Counted from the stretch's first letter, positions 45,256 to 57,070 are shown. The stretch is 64,000 nt of DNA from Craterostigma plantagineum (GCA_027422505.1 JAPQWV010000001.1:2728001-2792000); one strand, 5' to 3'. A program made the numbers and translations. Notes: generated from the letters alone by a model not told the origin.

Positions 45256-46135
45256 TTAGATTGAGTTTTTCCATGCGATATAGGCAGTATGAGCTAAGTT
45301 ATCCCTAAAACTAGCCCACTCATCAGAGCACCCAATATTAGTCACACGGTCTTCATCATCGTTGATAAGTTCATTTTCGACCACGTCATCTTCAGTACCC
45401 AACATATCCTCTGGACTTTCTTCAGGGTCATATGGCATCTCTCTTCTAATGTAGTTTTGAAGAAGACAACATGCCATTATTATTATTATCCTATTCTGCG
45501 ACTTGATTGGGAAGAAAGATGGCGACCGAAGTATAGCCCACCGTTTCTTAAGCAAACCAAGGAACGCTCTATCACATTCCTAGCCTTAGCATGAATCATG
45601 TTGAAATATTCTTTGTTGTTTTGTGGTGCATTTATCCCGACACCCCAAGCATCCAAGTGGTATCTAACACCTCTGTAAGGTGCTAGGAATCCTTCGGCAT
45701 TCATATATCCGCTATCACATAAGTAATAAGTGCCTGAATGAACAAGTTAAAATTATTCAAAAAACAGTTAATCTAAACTAGTGTTAAATATACACATTCT
45801 CTTGTCAAATAATACATTAATACCTTTGGGAATTTTTAATCCTTACGGACGACTAATAGCATCACGAACTACACGTGAGTCAGCAGCATATCCCTCCCAA
45901 CTCGCTAAAATATATGTAAAATTCATGTTTGTATCGCATGCCCCAAGGATATTTACAGATATTTCACCCTTTCGATTGCGGTAGCGGGCCTTTTCATGCT
46001 CACGAACATAGAACTTTCACATGTGTACCGTCCAATGCCCCTAAACAACCCTAGACAAAGAAGAGATGCAAATGCATTTCTATTCATTCTAAGGTGGTTT
46101 ACGCATGTTACATCACTAATTTCAACTACCCCCTT
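45256..46135 (-). pseudogene. HARBI1-like transposase (DDE_Tnp_4), internally deleted
   Basis: Minus strand from 46135: NRNAFASLLCL, joined directly to RGALDGTHVKVL (first catalytic Asp region), then EISVNILGACDTNMNFTY and DSRVVRDAISRP followed by a TAA. After a likely intron come YYLCDSGYMNAEGFLAPYRG (second Asp), PQNNKEYFNMIHAKARNVIE (catalytic Glu region) and, in another frame, KKRWAILRSPSFFPIKSQ and MACCLLQNYIRREM. The segment between the N-terminal helix and GALDGTH is missing. PIF/Harbinger nuclease; not functional. Confidence 0.85.
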
Positions 46136-47277
46136 AGGTATTAGATTTGTTTTGTTAATCTATGTGCCATGTTATATCTAATAGGACCCTTTCGTTTTCT
46201 GCGTTCTTGTCCAGCTTCAGTTAGGAACTCACTTGCAAACAAGAAAACCACAATAATTTATTGAACTAAAAGTGCATGCAAAATATCCAATAACTCCTTA
46301 TTTCTTCGGGATACAGCAACCATGTTTCTCTATGATACCAATTGAAAAAAGACGATTGAGTTAGGTACTTGCATATGCGTAAAATTACATGTACAATAGC
46401 TGATCAAAAAAATAAATATATAAATAATAGTTTAAAGAAATGTAGTGTTGGAAAGTCAAAGAAACAAATTATTGGTCTGCTAATTTCATACAAAGCACTT
46501 ACCTTAAGAGAGAAGACATAATGGCATAAAAATCATATGTTCAATGTATACTACTCTGACTATAACATAGATAGACGAAACAAGAATTTAAAATTCAGAC
46601 ACACACATCATTCGACAACAGTACCAAGCAGCTATAAGACTGATGTACTTTGCTCTTACAATATAGAAGATAAAAGGTAAAGTTCACAAACACTCAGAAT
46701 GATCAACACACAGCTAACAGACATTATATTGAACACACAGAAGGAAGACATAAATGGCATAAAATCATATGATCAATGTATTGAAGCATGACTATAACAT
46801 CGATACACAACACAACCTAGACGTATACAGAAACCGATCGAAGAAACATCTACCCAAGAGCAATAAATCACTTTGCATACAACTGAGAGATGAACAGTTT
46901 TAAAATATGCTCTTGAGATAAAACTTACATTCACTTGGAAGTATTTCGGCCTATAGAAGAAGAACTAGATCAATCGGAATGGAAGCCCTTCCTTAGCATG
47001 CGATCAGAGGAGGAATGTGAGGAAATTAGAGCAGTTGCAAATGAATTAGGGTTCTTTCGTTCCGATAAGGGCAAAATTGAAATAGACATAGTTGGAAAAT
47101 GTAAGATAAATTTGTAATGGGGTCCATTTGAGATGAACTGTCGAATGGCCCGTTTAATAATTGCGGGCTTTCTCACTTTTCTTGGGGTTCAAGTTATTAA
47201 ACCAAACAAAAGAAGAGGGTGTTATTAATAATTTTATAACCCATTTTCTATGTATAACTTGTAAACCATCCGGTGCC
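46051..47277. repeat. Direct repeat of 39121-41839 (minus the LTR insertion)
   Basis: 46051-46892 matches 39121-39994 and 46893-47277 matches 41454-41839 with scattered substitutions and small indels, in the same orientation about 7 kb apart. The junction AGATGAACAGTTTT is the empty version of the solo-LTR site. Confidence 0.93.
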
Positions 47278-47280
47278 CTA

Positions 47281-47946
47281 ATATGAAATGGCAAGTGATT
47301 TGATTCCCATCCGTGAGGTGAGGGAAATCGATTGGCCAGTAATAAAATAATAAAATCGAAAGCCAATAATAATAATAATAGTAATAATAATAATCATCTA
47401 TCTACGGGATTAATGTGGCTTGTAATATCTTTATTAGGTGTCTAAGTGTTGAAAGGGAAGAATGGCCACACAAAAGGGCAAGTAAATATCTTCCATGCAA
47501 ATTTATTTGCGTATCTTGATTCGCTATATCACTTGCGAATATCTTCTCATATTATTACTACGATATTGCCCCCACAAACAATTAAATGTGGACGTGAGGA
47601 TTCTAATTTTGTTTCGATGCTGGAAGCTTCTGCCCGCGATTTGCACAACCAGACAATTTTATAACTTTGAGCCAATGAAAAAAATAACCATCTCTGTATA
47701 AATTCGAAGCTAATTAAAAACATTAAAAAAATAAGGGAAATTTCTTGACCAGATACCAATGCGACCCAAACTTCACCAAAAGGCCAATGCCTTGCTTTTT
47801 TTAACCCTTTCTTCGTTTTCTGTTAGCCCCGCCCCATTCTCTATGGGCGACCTTTCTGTTTAAGTTGCTTGGTCATTACCTATTCTAAGCAAAAATAATA
47901 TTTTCATCTCACTTTGATAATATATATAGATAGATCTAACATTTTC
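47281..47946. other. Intergenic, (TAA)n microsatellite
   Basis: (TAA)n-type repeat at 47366-47394. No gene seen; the frames here are short and AT-driven. Confidence 0.4.
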
Positions 47947-48390
47947 TGCTGAGATTATAAAAAATGTGGGTGTTGTCCCACTTTGGATAATTCAAGCTCT
48001 TGCAGCCATTATATATAAGATGTTTTCTCTTCCTATTACCAATTTGTTTTAGGAATGACCCATCGATATGTTATGTAGATAGAGATGTATATCTAATCAC
48101 ATGATGCGAAAGACAACTGGGAACTCATAAAAATCCGCCTCACAGTTGTGTCGAGTGGTTTTAGGAAGGACCACTCGATTTCAATATGGTATCAGAGCGA
48201 GCTTCCGCTCACCGTCACCCAATTCATATGTCACGTGTTAGGCCGTCATGCCACACATGAGAGAGCGTGTTGAGATTATAAAAGAAAATTAGATGTTGTC
48301 CCACATTGGATAATTCAAGCTCTTCGAGTCAGTATATATAAGATTCTTTCTCCTCCTATTATCAATTGATTTTAGGAAGGACACTCTATT
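47947..48390 (+). mobile_element. TRIM (miniature LTR retrotransposon)
   Basis: TGCTGAGATTATAAAA (47947) and TGTTGAGATTATAAAA (48268) start two similar segments that share GTTGTCCCAC, TGGATAATTCAAGCTCTT and the TTTTAGGAAGGAC ending. TGGTATCAGAGC (48187-48198) is a perfect initiator-Met primer-binding site right after the first segment. CATGAGAGAGCG precedes the second as a polypurine tract. There is no coding capacity. The 5' LTR carries an extra internal stretch (about 48050-48170), so the two LTRs differ in length. Confidence 0.8.
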
Positions 48391-49159
48391 TTTTAGTAGT
48401 TTGCAAACATATTATGTTATCTGGCTGTTCGTGTCTCCCACGAGTCATTCCGACACATTGTTCGATTACACCCGACGCTACTACATCTACATATTAATAT
48501 ATAGTCAATTTGATATTTTCCAAAACATTGGCTGGATTTTATTGTAATGGCTTGGTATTCCTTTTTTTTTTTTTATCATATGCTCTGAGTTTAGGCATAA
48601 CCCTACCACGTTATGTACCTACGACTCTGGCCATGAGACAAGTTAAACTCAAATCAAACATTAAACTCTTTGATCCACACATGGTGGTGAGTAATCGACG
48701 TTTATATTTTGTGATTGTATGTGAGAAGCCGAGGATGAAAAAACTATGGGTTTTAAATGTTATATAGTTTAACGATACATTTCCTTGGCTCTAACAAGTA
48801 ATATTAGGCGAGATAATAGGGTAAGGCAAAGTCGTACGATGATTAAGAGCCGTTTGTTTTCTCAAATGGTCGTTTCACTATTTAGGTGGCAACTTTTCCG
48901 TGGTCGTCGATTAATCAAATTATTAATATATCTTTAATTCAACCACGTAACCCATTCGACATTTTTCTATGTACGCTTTTCCAAAGAAAAATGGAGTTTT
49001 TTTTTAATTTCCCCGGTATCCTTTATTTACTTCCCTACTAACCTTCCACATAACCAATAAGCTTAAACTTCCATTAGCACACCAAAATTTATTCTTATCA
49101 TTAATGATAAAGTGAGCTGTATCTCAAAAACCCATTTGTCGTGACGCACCCAACATAAT
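48391..49159. other. AT-rich intergenic DNA
   Basis: No recognisable gene or terminal repeat. The left end of the foldback begins at 49160. Confidence 0.4.
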
Positions 49160-49640
49160 GGGGTTTTTAATTAAATAATTAAAAAAAATTTAACCATTAA
49201 CAAAATAAACAACAAATGAAAATCATTAATAAAATAGACATTTTCGTCATCCCAAGTGACGAGTTACTAACTCGTATCTTGGGAATACGAGTTACTTGTC
49301 CACGGTGGGCTGACATGGCATTTCAAGTAACTCGTCATCCCAAGTGACGAGTTACTCTTTTTCTTTTTTTTTTTTTTTTAAATTTTAACTTATTTTATAT
49401 TTATTAATTATATAATCCACCAAATCATAATATCATCGTTATCACATGTAATTTTACATAATAAAAATCAATAAATGCATCTAATTTATTGTTTGTTTCG
49501 CGACGATTAAAATGATATGCGTATCTTATATTTTCGAATATCGAAAATATTTAATTATTTTTATAAGATATTGAGAAAGAAACGAGTACTTAAAAAATAT
49601 ATTCTTTTATTGATTAACAGAAGGATTGATATAGATACGT

Positions 49641-49683
<43 letters not shown>

Positions 49684-50172
49684 GACTAATCGACTTCTAT
49701 GAGCTACCGAAAATACCCCTCACATATACCTAAAATACAAATATTAAACAATAATGTTAGCAGCAACTTCACTATAAAAATAATTAAATATTTTCGATAT
49801 CCGAAAAATATAAGATATGCATATCATTTTAATCGTCGCGAAACAAACAATAAATTAGATGCATTTATTGATTTTTATTATGTAAAATTACATGTGATAA
49901 CGATGATATTATGATTTGGTGGATTATATAATTAATAAATATAAAATAAGATAAAATTTAAAAAAAAAAAGAAAAAGAGTAACTCGTCACTTGGGATGAC
50001 GAGTTACTTGAAATGCCATGTCAGCCCACCTGGACAAGTAACTCGTATTCCCAAGATACGAGTTAGTAACTCGTCACTTGGGATGACGAAAATGTCTATT
50101 TTATTAATGATTTTCATTTGTTGTTTATTTTGTTAATGATTAATTTTTTTTAATTATATAATTAAAAACCCC
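49160..50172. mobile_element. Long foldback (inverted-repeat) element next to NIA
   Basis: Arms 49160-49564 and 49773-50172 are reverse complements over about 400 bp. In the 115-bp segment compared base by base there is one 1-bp indel. Ends are GGGGTTTTTAATTA and TAATTAAAAACCCC. Each arm carries a nested palindrome of the type AGTAACTCGTCACTTGGGAT...GACGAGTTACT. The spacer holds a (CA)n(TA)n microsatellite (49639-49682). No coding capacity and no clear target duplication, so the superfamily is uncertain. Confidence 0.85.
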
Positions 50173-50356
50173 TAAATTAAAGGTATATAATTATTATTTA
50201 TTTCATTTTCTTTTTCCCCTTTTCTTGACCAAACCAACCTCTATATAAGCACAACTCCCACGCTTCTTCAATTTGCCAAAGAAAGACGAAGCAGAATACG
50301 AAGCTTCTTCTTTCCCACTAATAAATAACCTCCAAATAAAAAACCGGCCCGACGAC
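50173..50356 (+). promoter_or_regulatory. NIA core promoter and 5' UTR
   Basis: CTATATAAGC at 50241-50250 is a TATA box, giving a start near 50272 and a leader of about 85 nt. Only about 70 bp separate the TATA box from the foldback element, so any upstream nitrate- or light-response sites would lie in or beyond that element. None is identified by eye. Confidence 0.7.
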
Positions 50357-53300
50357 ATGGCCGCCTCCGTCGATAACCGGCAATTCATCGAACCGGCCGG
50401 CCTCCAAGCCCGACCCTACAAACCCGGCCCGCCCGCAACCCACAGACCCGACTCACCCATTCGAGCCTACGCCTTCGCCAACAGTAATACAACAACCATG
50501 GACGCCGGCAATAACACCAAAAACGGTAGTACGAATCCCCTAAAACTCTACTTCACAGATTCCGACGAAGATGACGACGAAAACAACACCAGCGCCGCCG
50601 ACCTGCAAGAATACGCCACGGCCATAAAAAAGGCCGCCGCCGAGCTCGAGTCGTCGGTCCACGACCAGCGAGACGAGAACACCGCCGACCACTGGGTCGA
50701 GCGTAACCAGACCATGGTTCGACTCACCGGAAAACACCCCTTCAACGCCGAGCCGCCCCTCACACGGCTCATGCACCACGGCTTCATTACGCCGGTCCCA
50801 TTACACTACGTCAGAAACCACGGCCCAGTCCCCAAGGCGGCGTACGACGATTGGACCGTCGAAATCACCGGCCTAGTCAAGCGACCCATGAAGCTCACCA
50901 TGCGCCAGCTTGAGAACGACTTCCCCAGCCGCGAGTTTCCGGCGTCGCTCGTCTGCGCCGGCAATCGCAGAAAGGAACAGAACATGGTGAAGCAGACGAT
51001 AGGTAACTGCTACATATATATCATTACACGCACAGATATACACAGAGAGTAACATGATGTAATATATTCTTGTGTCGTCGTCGGCGGCAGGATTTAACTG
51101 GGGAGCGGCGGGGATATCGACGAGCGTGTGGAGAGGCGTGCCGTTACATCTGATACTGAAAAGGTGCGGCGTGATGAGCAAGAAGAAAGGCGCGTTGAAC
51201 GTATGCTTTGAAGGGGCGGAGGATTTGCCCGGCGGCGGTGGGTCAAAGTACGGCACTAGCTTGAAGAAGGAGATGGCGATGGACCCATCGAGGGATATCA
51301 TATTGGCTTACATGCAAAACGGCGAGAGGCTGACGCCGGACCATGGGTTCCCCGTACGGATGATAATCCCAGGTTTCATCGGCGGCAGAATGGTCAAGTG
51401 GTTGAAGAGGATCATAGTTACCACCCAAGAATCAGACAACTACTATCATTACAAGGATAATAGGGTTCTTCCTTCTCATGTCGACGCAGAACTGGCCAAC
51501 TCAGAAGGTATAAATGCGATTGGTTGTATTTTGCTTCCAAGTCTTTTTCTTGATTATTGTTTGTTTTTGCTTATGTAATAATATGGCGTGGCGTACAACT
51601 CTACAGCTTGGTGGTACAAGCCAGAGTACATCATCAACGAACTGAACATAAACTCGGTCATTACGACGCCGTGTCATGAGGAAATATTGCCGATCAATTC
51701 GTGGACTACGCAGAGGCCATACACGTTGAGGGGATACGCATATTCGGGTATATTCTTGTTCATTTTCTAAGCCTATTATTTTTTTTGCGAGATATATATA
51801 TCTGATGCAACATATATTTATGATGATTTATGGGTCTTCTGTGCAACTAAACTAAACCGACTGTAAATGATATTTTTTTCATGACGTAGATCATAGGTTT
51901 TTTCCTTGAGAAAGTAATTAAAATGGTTTTTGGTGGTTTGCATGTTGTTTCGTAGCTAGGTCTGGATATGCGACAGGTGACGTAATGGTTATTTTGGTAC
52001 TTGTTTCGGAAAATATATTTTTTTTTAAAATTAATGTATGTCTCCGTCTAGGTTGCTTCTTGCATCTTTGCTGGAATATTCAATAAAAAAAACTAAGCAA
52101 CTTCCTCGGTTAGTGGGTGGGAGCCGTTGATTATATTCTTTCATATAAAACACTAATTTTATTTCTTTTGTTTTACTATTAGGTGGTGGTAAGAAGGTGA
52201 CAAGGGTTGAGGTAACCATGGACGGTGGTGAGACATGGAGTGTGTGCGATTTAGACCACCAAGAAAAGCCTAACAAGTACGGTAAATATTGGTGTTGGTG
52301 CTTTTGGTCTTTGGAAGTTGAGGTTTTGGACTTGCTTAGTGCTAAGGAGATAGCCGTTCGTGCTTGGGATGAGACACTCAACACACAGCCCGAAAAACTC
52401 ATTTGGAATCTCATGGTATGTATTATTTTATATTCTATACGATTAAATCCACTTCAATTATTAGACCAAGATTTGAGATATGGGATTTTAAAATGATTTT
52501 GAGGATCGTCACTAGATAAAGCCTTGACCTTTGAGTCCAACTAATGGGCGTGCGAGTACATGGTCGTCACATGTTTATGTGCCGAAGATAACTCTGATAA
52601 GATGCACAGAACTATGGCTCTTTCGTCTTTTATTGCAAGTTATTTAAGGTCGGTCTATACATATGCATTATGACGTTATTTTAAATTTTAATTCACTGCA
52701 TAAATAGGGTTTTTATTACATCACGAGTGACGTGGTCGATGCGTTTAGGACACACACACATACATTCCATCACATGCCAGATTATCTTACGTACCCATCT
52801 TAACATATCACCAAGTCCTACCACTTACCCTTTGATTGGTGTGCTAAAAAGGCAAAGGACCCCACGATTGGATCTTTGTTCACATGGGCTTTGAAAGCAA
52901 CTTTATGAGAATTGACTAACTGGTTTATAATATTATCTTTACATAATCATACCTAAATACGTTTTATTACTCTAATTATTCAGGTAATAAATTCATTTTT
53001 TTTCAGGGCATGATGAACAATTGCTGGTTCCGAATCAAGACCAACGTGTGCAAGCCCCACAAGGGCGAAATCGGCATCGTATTCGAGCACCCAACTCAGC
53101 CCGGCAATCAGCCCGGCGGTTGGATGGCCAAGGAACGACACCTGGAAAAGTCAAACCCTGAATTCCAAACCCTAAAGAAGAGCGTCTCTAGTCCCTTCAT
53201 GAACACTGCATCGAAAACGTTCTCACCCTCCGAGGTGAAGAGGCACAACTCCCCAAACTCCGCATGGATCATAGTCCACGGTAACGTCTACGACTGCACA

Positions 53301-54371
53301 AGGTTCCTCAAGGACCACCCCGGCGGCTCGGACAGCATACTGATCAACGCAGGCACTGACTGCACCGAGGAGTTCGACGCGATACACTCGGACAAGGCCA
53401 AGAAGATGCTCGAGGACTACCGCATAGGGGAGCTCATCAACACCGGCTACAACTCGTCGGCCGACTCCTCCCCCAACAACTCCGTGCATGGCCCGACCGG
53501 GAACGGCTTGTTGCAGTCCTTTCTTACACCGATCAAGGAGATAGTGCCCGTCTCTGTGGGGCCCACTAGGCCTGTAGCCCTAATTCCTCGGGAGAAGGTC
53601 CCATGCAAGCTTGTTTCTAGGGTCGAACTTTCCCCCGACGTCAGGCTCTTTAGGTTCGAGCTTCCCCGCGAGGACCAAGTGCTGGGGTTGCCAGTGGGGA
53701 AGCACATTTTCCTATGCGCGACGATAAACGGCAAGCTATGCATGAGGGCTTACACGCCGTCGAGCGGCGTGGATGCGGTCGGGTACTTTGAGCTCGTGGT
53801 GAAGGTCTACTTCAAGAACGTCCACCCGAGGTTCCCAAACGGCGGGCTAATGACTCAGCATTTGGACGGGCTCGAGGTGGGCTCGACTATCGACGTGAAG
53901 GGCCCGTTGGGCCACATTGAGTACACGGGTCGGGGAAACTTTTCGGTGCATGGCAAGCCCAAGGTTGCCAGGAGACTGGCGATGATAGCGGGCGGGTCGG
54001 GGATAACGCCCGTCTATCAGGTGATGCAGGCGATATTGAAGGATCCCGAGGATATGACCGAAATGTATGTGGTGTATGCGAATCGAACGGAGGACGATAT
54101 ACTGTTGAGGGATGAGCTCGATGAGTGGGCGAAGAAGTACCCAACTAGGGTTAGGGTTTGGTACGTGGTGGAGAGCGTTAGGGAAGGGGATACCAAGTGG
54201 AAGTATAGTTTAGGGTTCATTACGGAGGATGTGCTTAGGGAGAATATTCCGAAGGCGGGTGACGACGTTTTGGCGTTGGCTTGTGGGCCGCCGCCGATGC
54301 TTCAGTTCGCGGTGAACCCTAATTTGGAGAAGATGGGGTATGATTTGAAGGAGTCTTTGTTGGTGTTTTAA
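50357..54371 (+). CDS. NIA: Nitrate reductase (NADH), 5 exons, complete
   Basis: Exons 50357-51002, 51091-51507, 51607-51747, 52183-52415, 53007-54371; GT..AG, phases close, 933 residues, slightly longer than usual. Cytosolic enzyme reducing nitrate to nitrite, the first step of nitrate assimilation. Domains in order: an acidic N-terminus; the Mo-pterin sulfite-oxidase fold with ligand Cys200 in SLVCAGNRR; the dimerisation domain ([18 protein letters not shown] to WNLMGMMNNCW); hinge 1 with [10 protein letters not shown], whose Ser540 corresponds to the 14-3-3 phosphosite; cytochrome b5 (HPGG, His583 and His606); the FAD domain (RAYTPSS); and the NADH domain ([20 protein letters not shown]) ending in the usual SLLVF. 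All cofactor residues are present. The intron at 51508-51606 gives four introns, one more than the three commonly described for dicot NIA genes. Confidence 0.97.
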
Positions 54372-55291
54372 ATGTATTATTTGGAGAATCAATTATATTA
54401 GTGAAAAGTTGTTTGATTTCGTTACGAATGTAAATACGTATATGTTATATAATTGCTTTTTTTGTTACTTTTTTTTTTTACGTATAGAGTTTGGAATTAT
54501 GGAATTTGGTAATGTTAAAGACTTCTGTCATCAAGGAAATTGGCCCTGTTGTAATATGTAATATGTTTGTTTATGAAGATATTTGGAGATTCGGAAGTTT
54601 AATAATTGTGTGGGTATTATTATTTTATTTTTTGCATGGTTGGATTTCGGTATTAAACGTGTCATTGATGTGTGACAATCATGTCGAGTTTCAGCGACAA
54701 GGCGTGCAAGATAATATGTGAACTTCAATTTTAGAAAAATAAAAAAGTTTAGCATGTATAAAATGAAAATTTTGAGCTATTTGTTTTATAGCTGCGAAAG
54801 TCAAGTGCCCACATGGCCACATGCAATGTAAGAGCCGAAGACCATAAAAAATAACAACTTCAATATTATTACAAAAGTCACACTCGTAAATCTTCGTAGT
54901 TTTCTTTAATGCTTTCAAAGGCCAATCGCACGAATCACCACACCACATTAGTCCCCTGACCCTTAATCCGTACGCTCTTTCGTGTTATTTTAAAATTAAA
55001 TTTGACCCTTGGGCCTTAAGCCTAAGTTATTCGCGTTAATTAATATTTTCTTACAACCTTTCTATTATCTAATATTCGTATCAATTTGTTGAGATACAAT
55101 GACATCATTCTCACGATGAAGTACAGTACAAATATCTTGACTAAAAGTACTTGACATTATTATTGAAAGCTTCTCGTAAATTTCTATATAATTTTATACG
55201 TATCTTGACGTACTTTGCTTTCCGCTTAGTTCAATGATTAGATGCTTTCAATAGAAATAAAAGGGACGATTTGGGGTCAGACCCCATGTAA
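54372..55291. other. NIA 3' flank and intergenic DNA
   Basis: AT-rich, with no recognisable gene. Ends at the target duplication of the next element. Confidence 0.45.
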
Positions 55292-55300
55292 TTTTTTAAA

Positions 55301-56317
55301 GGGTTAATTCCTTATCAGTCCCTCTCAAAGTTTAAACTTCCTCTTAAATACCACTCGAATTATTTCTTCCTTATAAGTACCTATCTGAAAATTTATTCCT
55401 CTGCAGTACCTAAAAAGGTCTTTTCAGCGTTAAAAAGACGAAAATACCACTGTCTCACATATTCCATTGAAGTTGAATAAATTATTTCACATGAATTATA
55501 CCAACAAAACTTGTTATTATACCAATAAAATTGAAATTATACCAGAAACTTATAGAAATTGTACCAAATGTTCGAACATTATACTACGTTATTATAATTC
55601 GAATTTTATAAAATGAAATTGGACATTATACCAACTGATTATGCTATTATACTAGAAATTATGGAAATTGTACCATTTGTTTTCGTAATTATACCAATAA
55701 ATAAAGGTATTATAATTTATACAAAAAAATTAGGCATTATACCAACTGATTTTGCTATTATACCAGAAATTGGGGAGATTATACCATCTATTTTCGTTAT
55801 TATACCAATAAATATTGTTATTTTAATTTTATAGAGCGAAATTGAATTATATACCAACTAATGTTTGCAATTATACCATAAATTGTGGAAAATATACCAT
55901 ATATTATCGTTATTATACTATCTATCTCAGTTATTATACCAATAAATAAGTTATTTTAATTTTATACAGCAAAATTGGAGATTATACCAACTAATTTTGC
56001 TATTATACCAGAAACTGAGTAAATTATACCATCTGTTTATTAGGTTCAATTCTGCTGGTATAATAACGATAATAGTTGGTATAATTTCCAATTTAACATT
56101 ATTTTGTTTGTATAATGAGAATAAAAGTTGGTATAATAATCAGAATAGTTGGTATGATGCTCAATTTAATATCAGGAAAGGGTATTTCCGTCCGTTCACT
56201 GTTTAGGGGTATTAAACACACAACTTTTTGCAGATGGGTACTTAACAGGAAGATTTTTTCGTAAGGGTACTGAACAGGAAGTTAAGTTTCTGACAGGGCC
56301 TGATAAGGAATTTACCC
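55301..56317. mobile_element. Mutator-like foldback MITE with internal tandem repeat
   Basis: Exact 9-bp duplication TTTTTTAAA at 55292-55300 and 56318-56326, the length typical of Mutator-like elements. Ends GGGTTAATTCCTTATCAG and CTGATAAGGAATTTACCC. The terminal similarity extends, with divergence, over about 100 bp. Inside (about 55500-56060) are 4-5 units of roughly 110-137 bp built on ATTATACCAACTGATTTTGC and TTATACCAGAAATTG. No transposase. Confidence 0.82.
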
Positions 56318-56326
56318 TTTTTTAAA

Positions 56327-56689
56327 TAGGCTCATGTCAGAAAAATTTAATTTCAGGGACCCATTTCAGAATTTAAGTTAGAATTAAGGTTGTTGGACGA
56401 AAATACCTTTATAAAAGAGTAGTTATGAAGTGGTATCCAATGCCCCAGTTCTGTTATCAAATTCCCGTATACTGTTATCAGTTACCACATAACAAAAAGT
56501 GTTACTTAGTACAAATATTGTGTTATTATATGCCTAATAAGTGTTATTAACAGAATAAAACGAGTTTCGACAATTGAAATAAGCATCTGCTGCAAATATA
56601 AGAGTTTGTTTTGATGTTACGTCGTCAAATATAAGATCGCGTTAAAATATTTACCCGATTTCTGCAGAAACACTTAAAGGTTCTGCTGT
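56327..56689. other. Intergenic, no feature recognised
   Basis: AT-rich DNA between the Mutator-like element and a minisatellite; no gene-like frame. Confidence 0.4.
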
Positions 56690-57070
56690 ACCATTCTATG
56701 TTTACCAGTACCACTTTATGGGTCTACAAATGCTGTATCACTTCTCTATTCAACAGTACCACTTCATGGGTCTACAGTACAACTTCTTCTATGTTCAACA
56801 TTACCACTTCATGGGTCTACAAATGTTGTACCACTTCTCTGTTCAACAGTACCACTTCATGGGTCTACCGTACCACTTCTTCTATGTCCAACATTACCAC
56901 TTCATGGGTCTACAAATGCTGTACCAGTTCTCTGTTGAACAGTGTCACTTCATGCGTCTACAATACCACTTCACTGTTCACCAGTACCACTTCATGGGTC
57001 TACAATACCACATCATGGATCTACATTACCACTTCTTGCACACTGTATATCACTTCTTCATGGCTGCTTT
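56690..57070. repeat. Minisatellite built on TACCACTTCATGGGTCTACA
   Basis: The motif recurs at about 56707, 56757, 56802, 56848 and 56894 and, shifted, to 57060. Alternate copies are followed by AAATG(C/T)TGTACCACTTCTCT or by the GTACCACTTCTTCTATG type, so the higher-order unit is about 93-95 bp made of two half-units. Two frames stay open across it because of the repeat; not considered coding. Confidence 0.88.

Larger units (their letters stand above)
41843..47277. mobile_element. PIF/Harbinger element B, 5.4 kb, with HARBI1 and two SANT-like genes
   Basis: Left end TGCTGTGTTTGGTTT, right end GGTTTACAAG-type inverted end (47260-47277), CTA at 41840-41842 and 47278-47280. The left CTA is the right CTA of element A, so A and B are head to tail with nothing between. 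It contains a plus-strand SANT-like gene (42524-43497), a minus-strand SANT-like gene (43952-45019) and a minus-strand HARBI1-like transposase (45256-46135), all damaged. 43500-43950 holds nothing recognised. Confidence 0.85.

Noticed and set aside
49639..49682. (CA)n(TA)n as a regulatory element
   Set aside because: Simple microsatellite in the loop of the foldback; nothing supports a specific role.
53223..54392. Minus-strand frames across NIA exon 5
   Set aside because: Antisense shadows of the GC-rich nitrate reductase exon; no domain.
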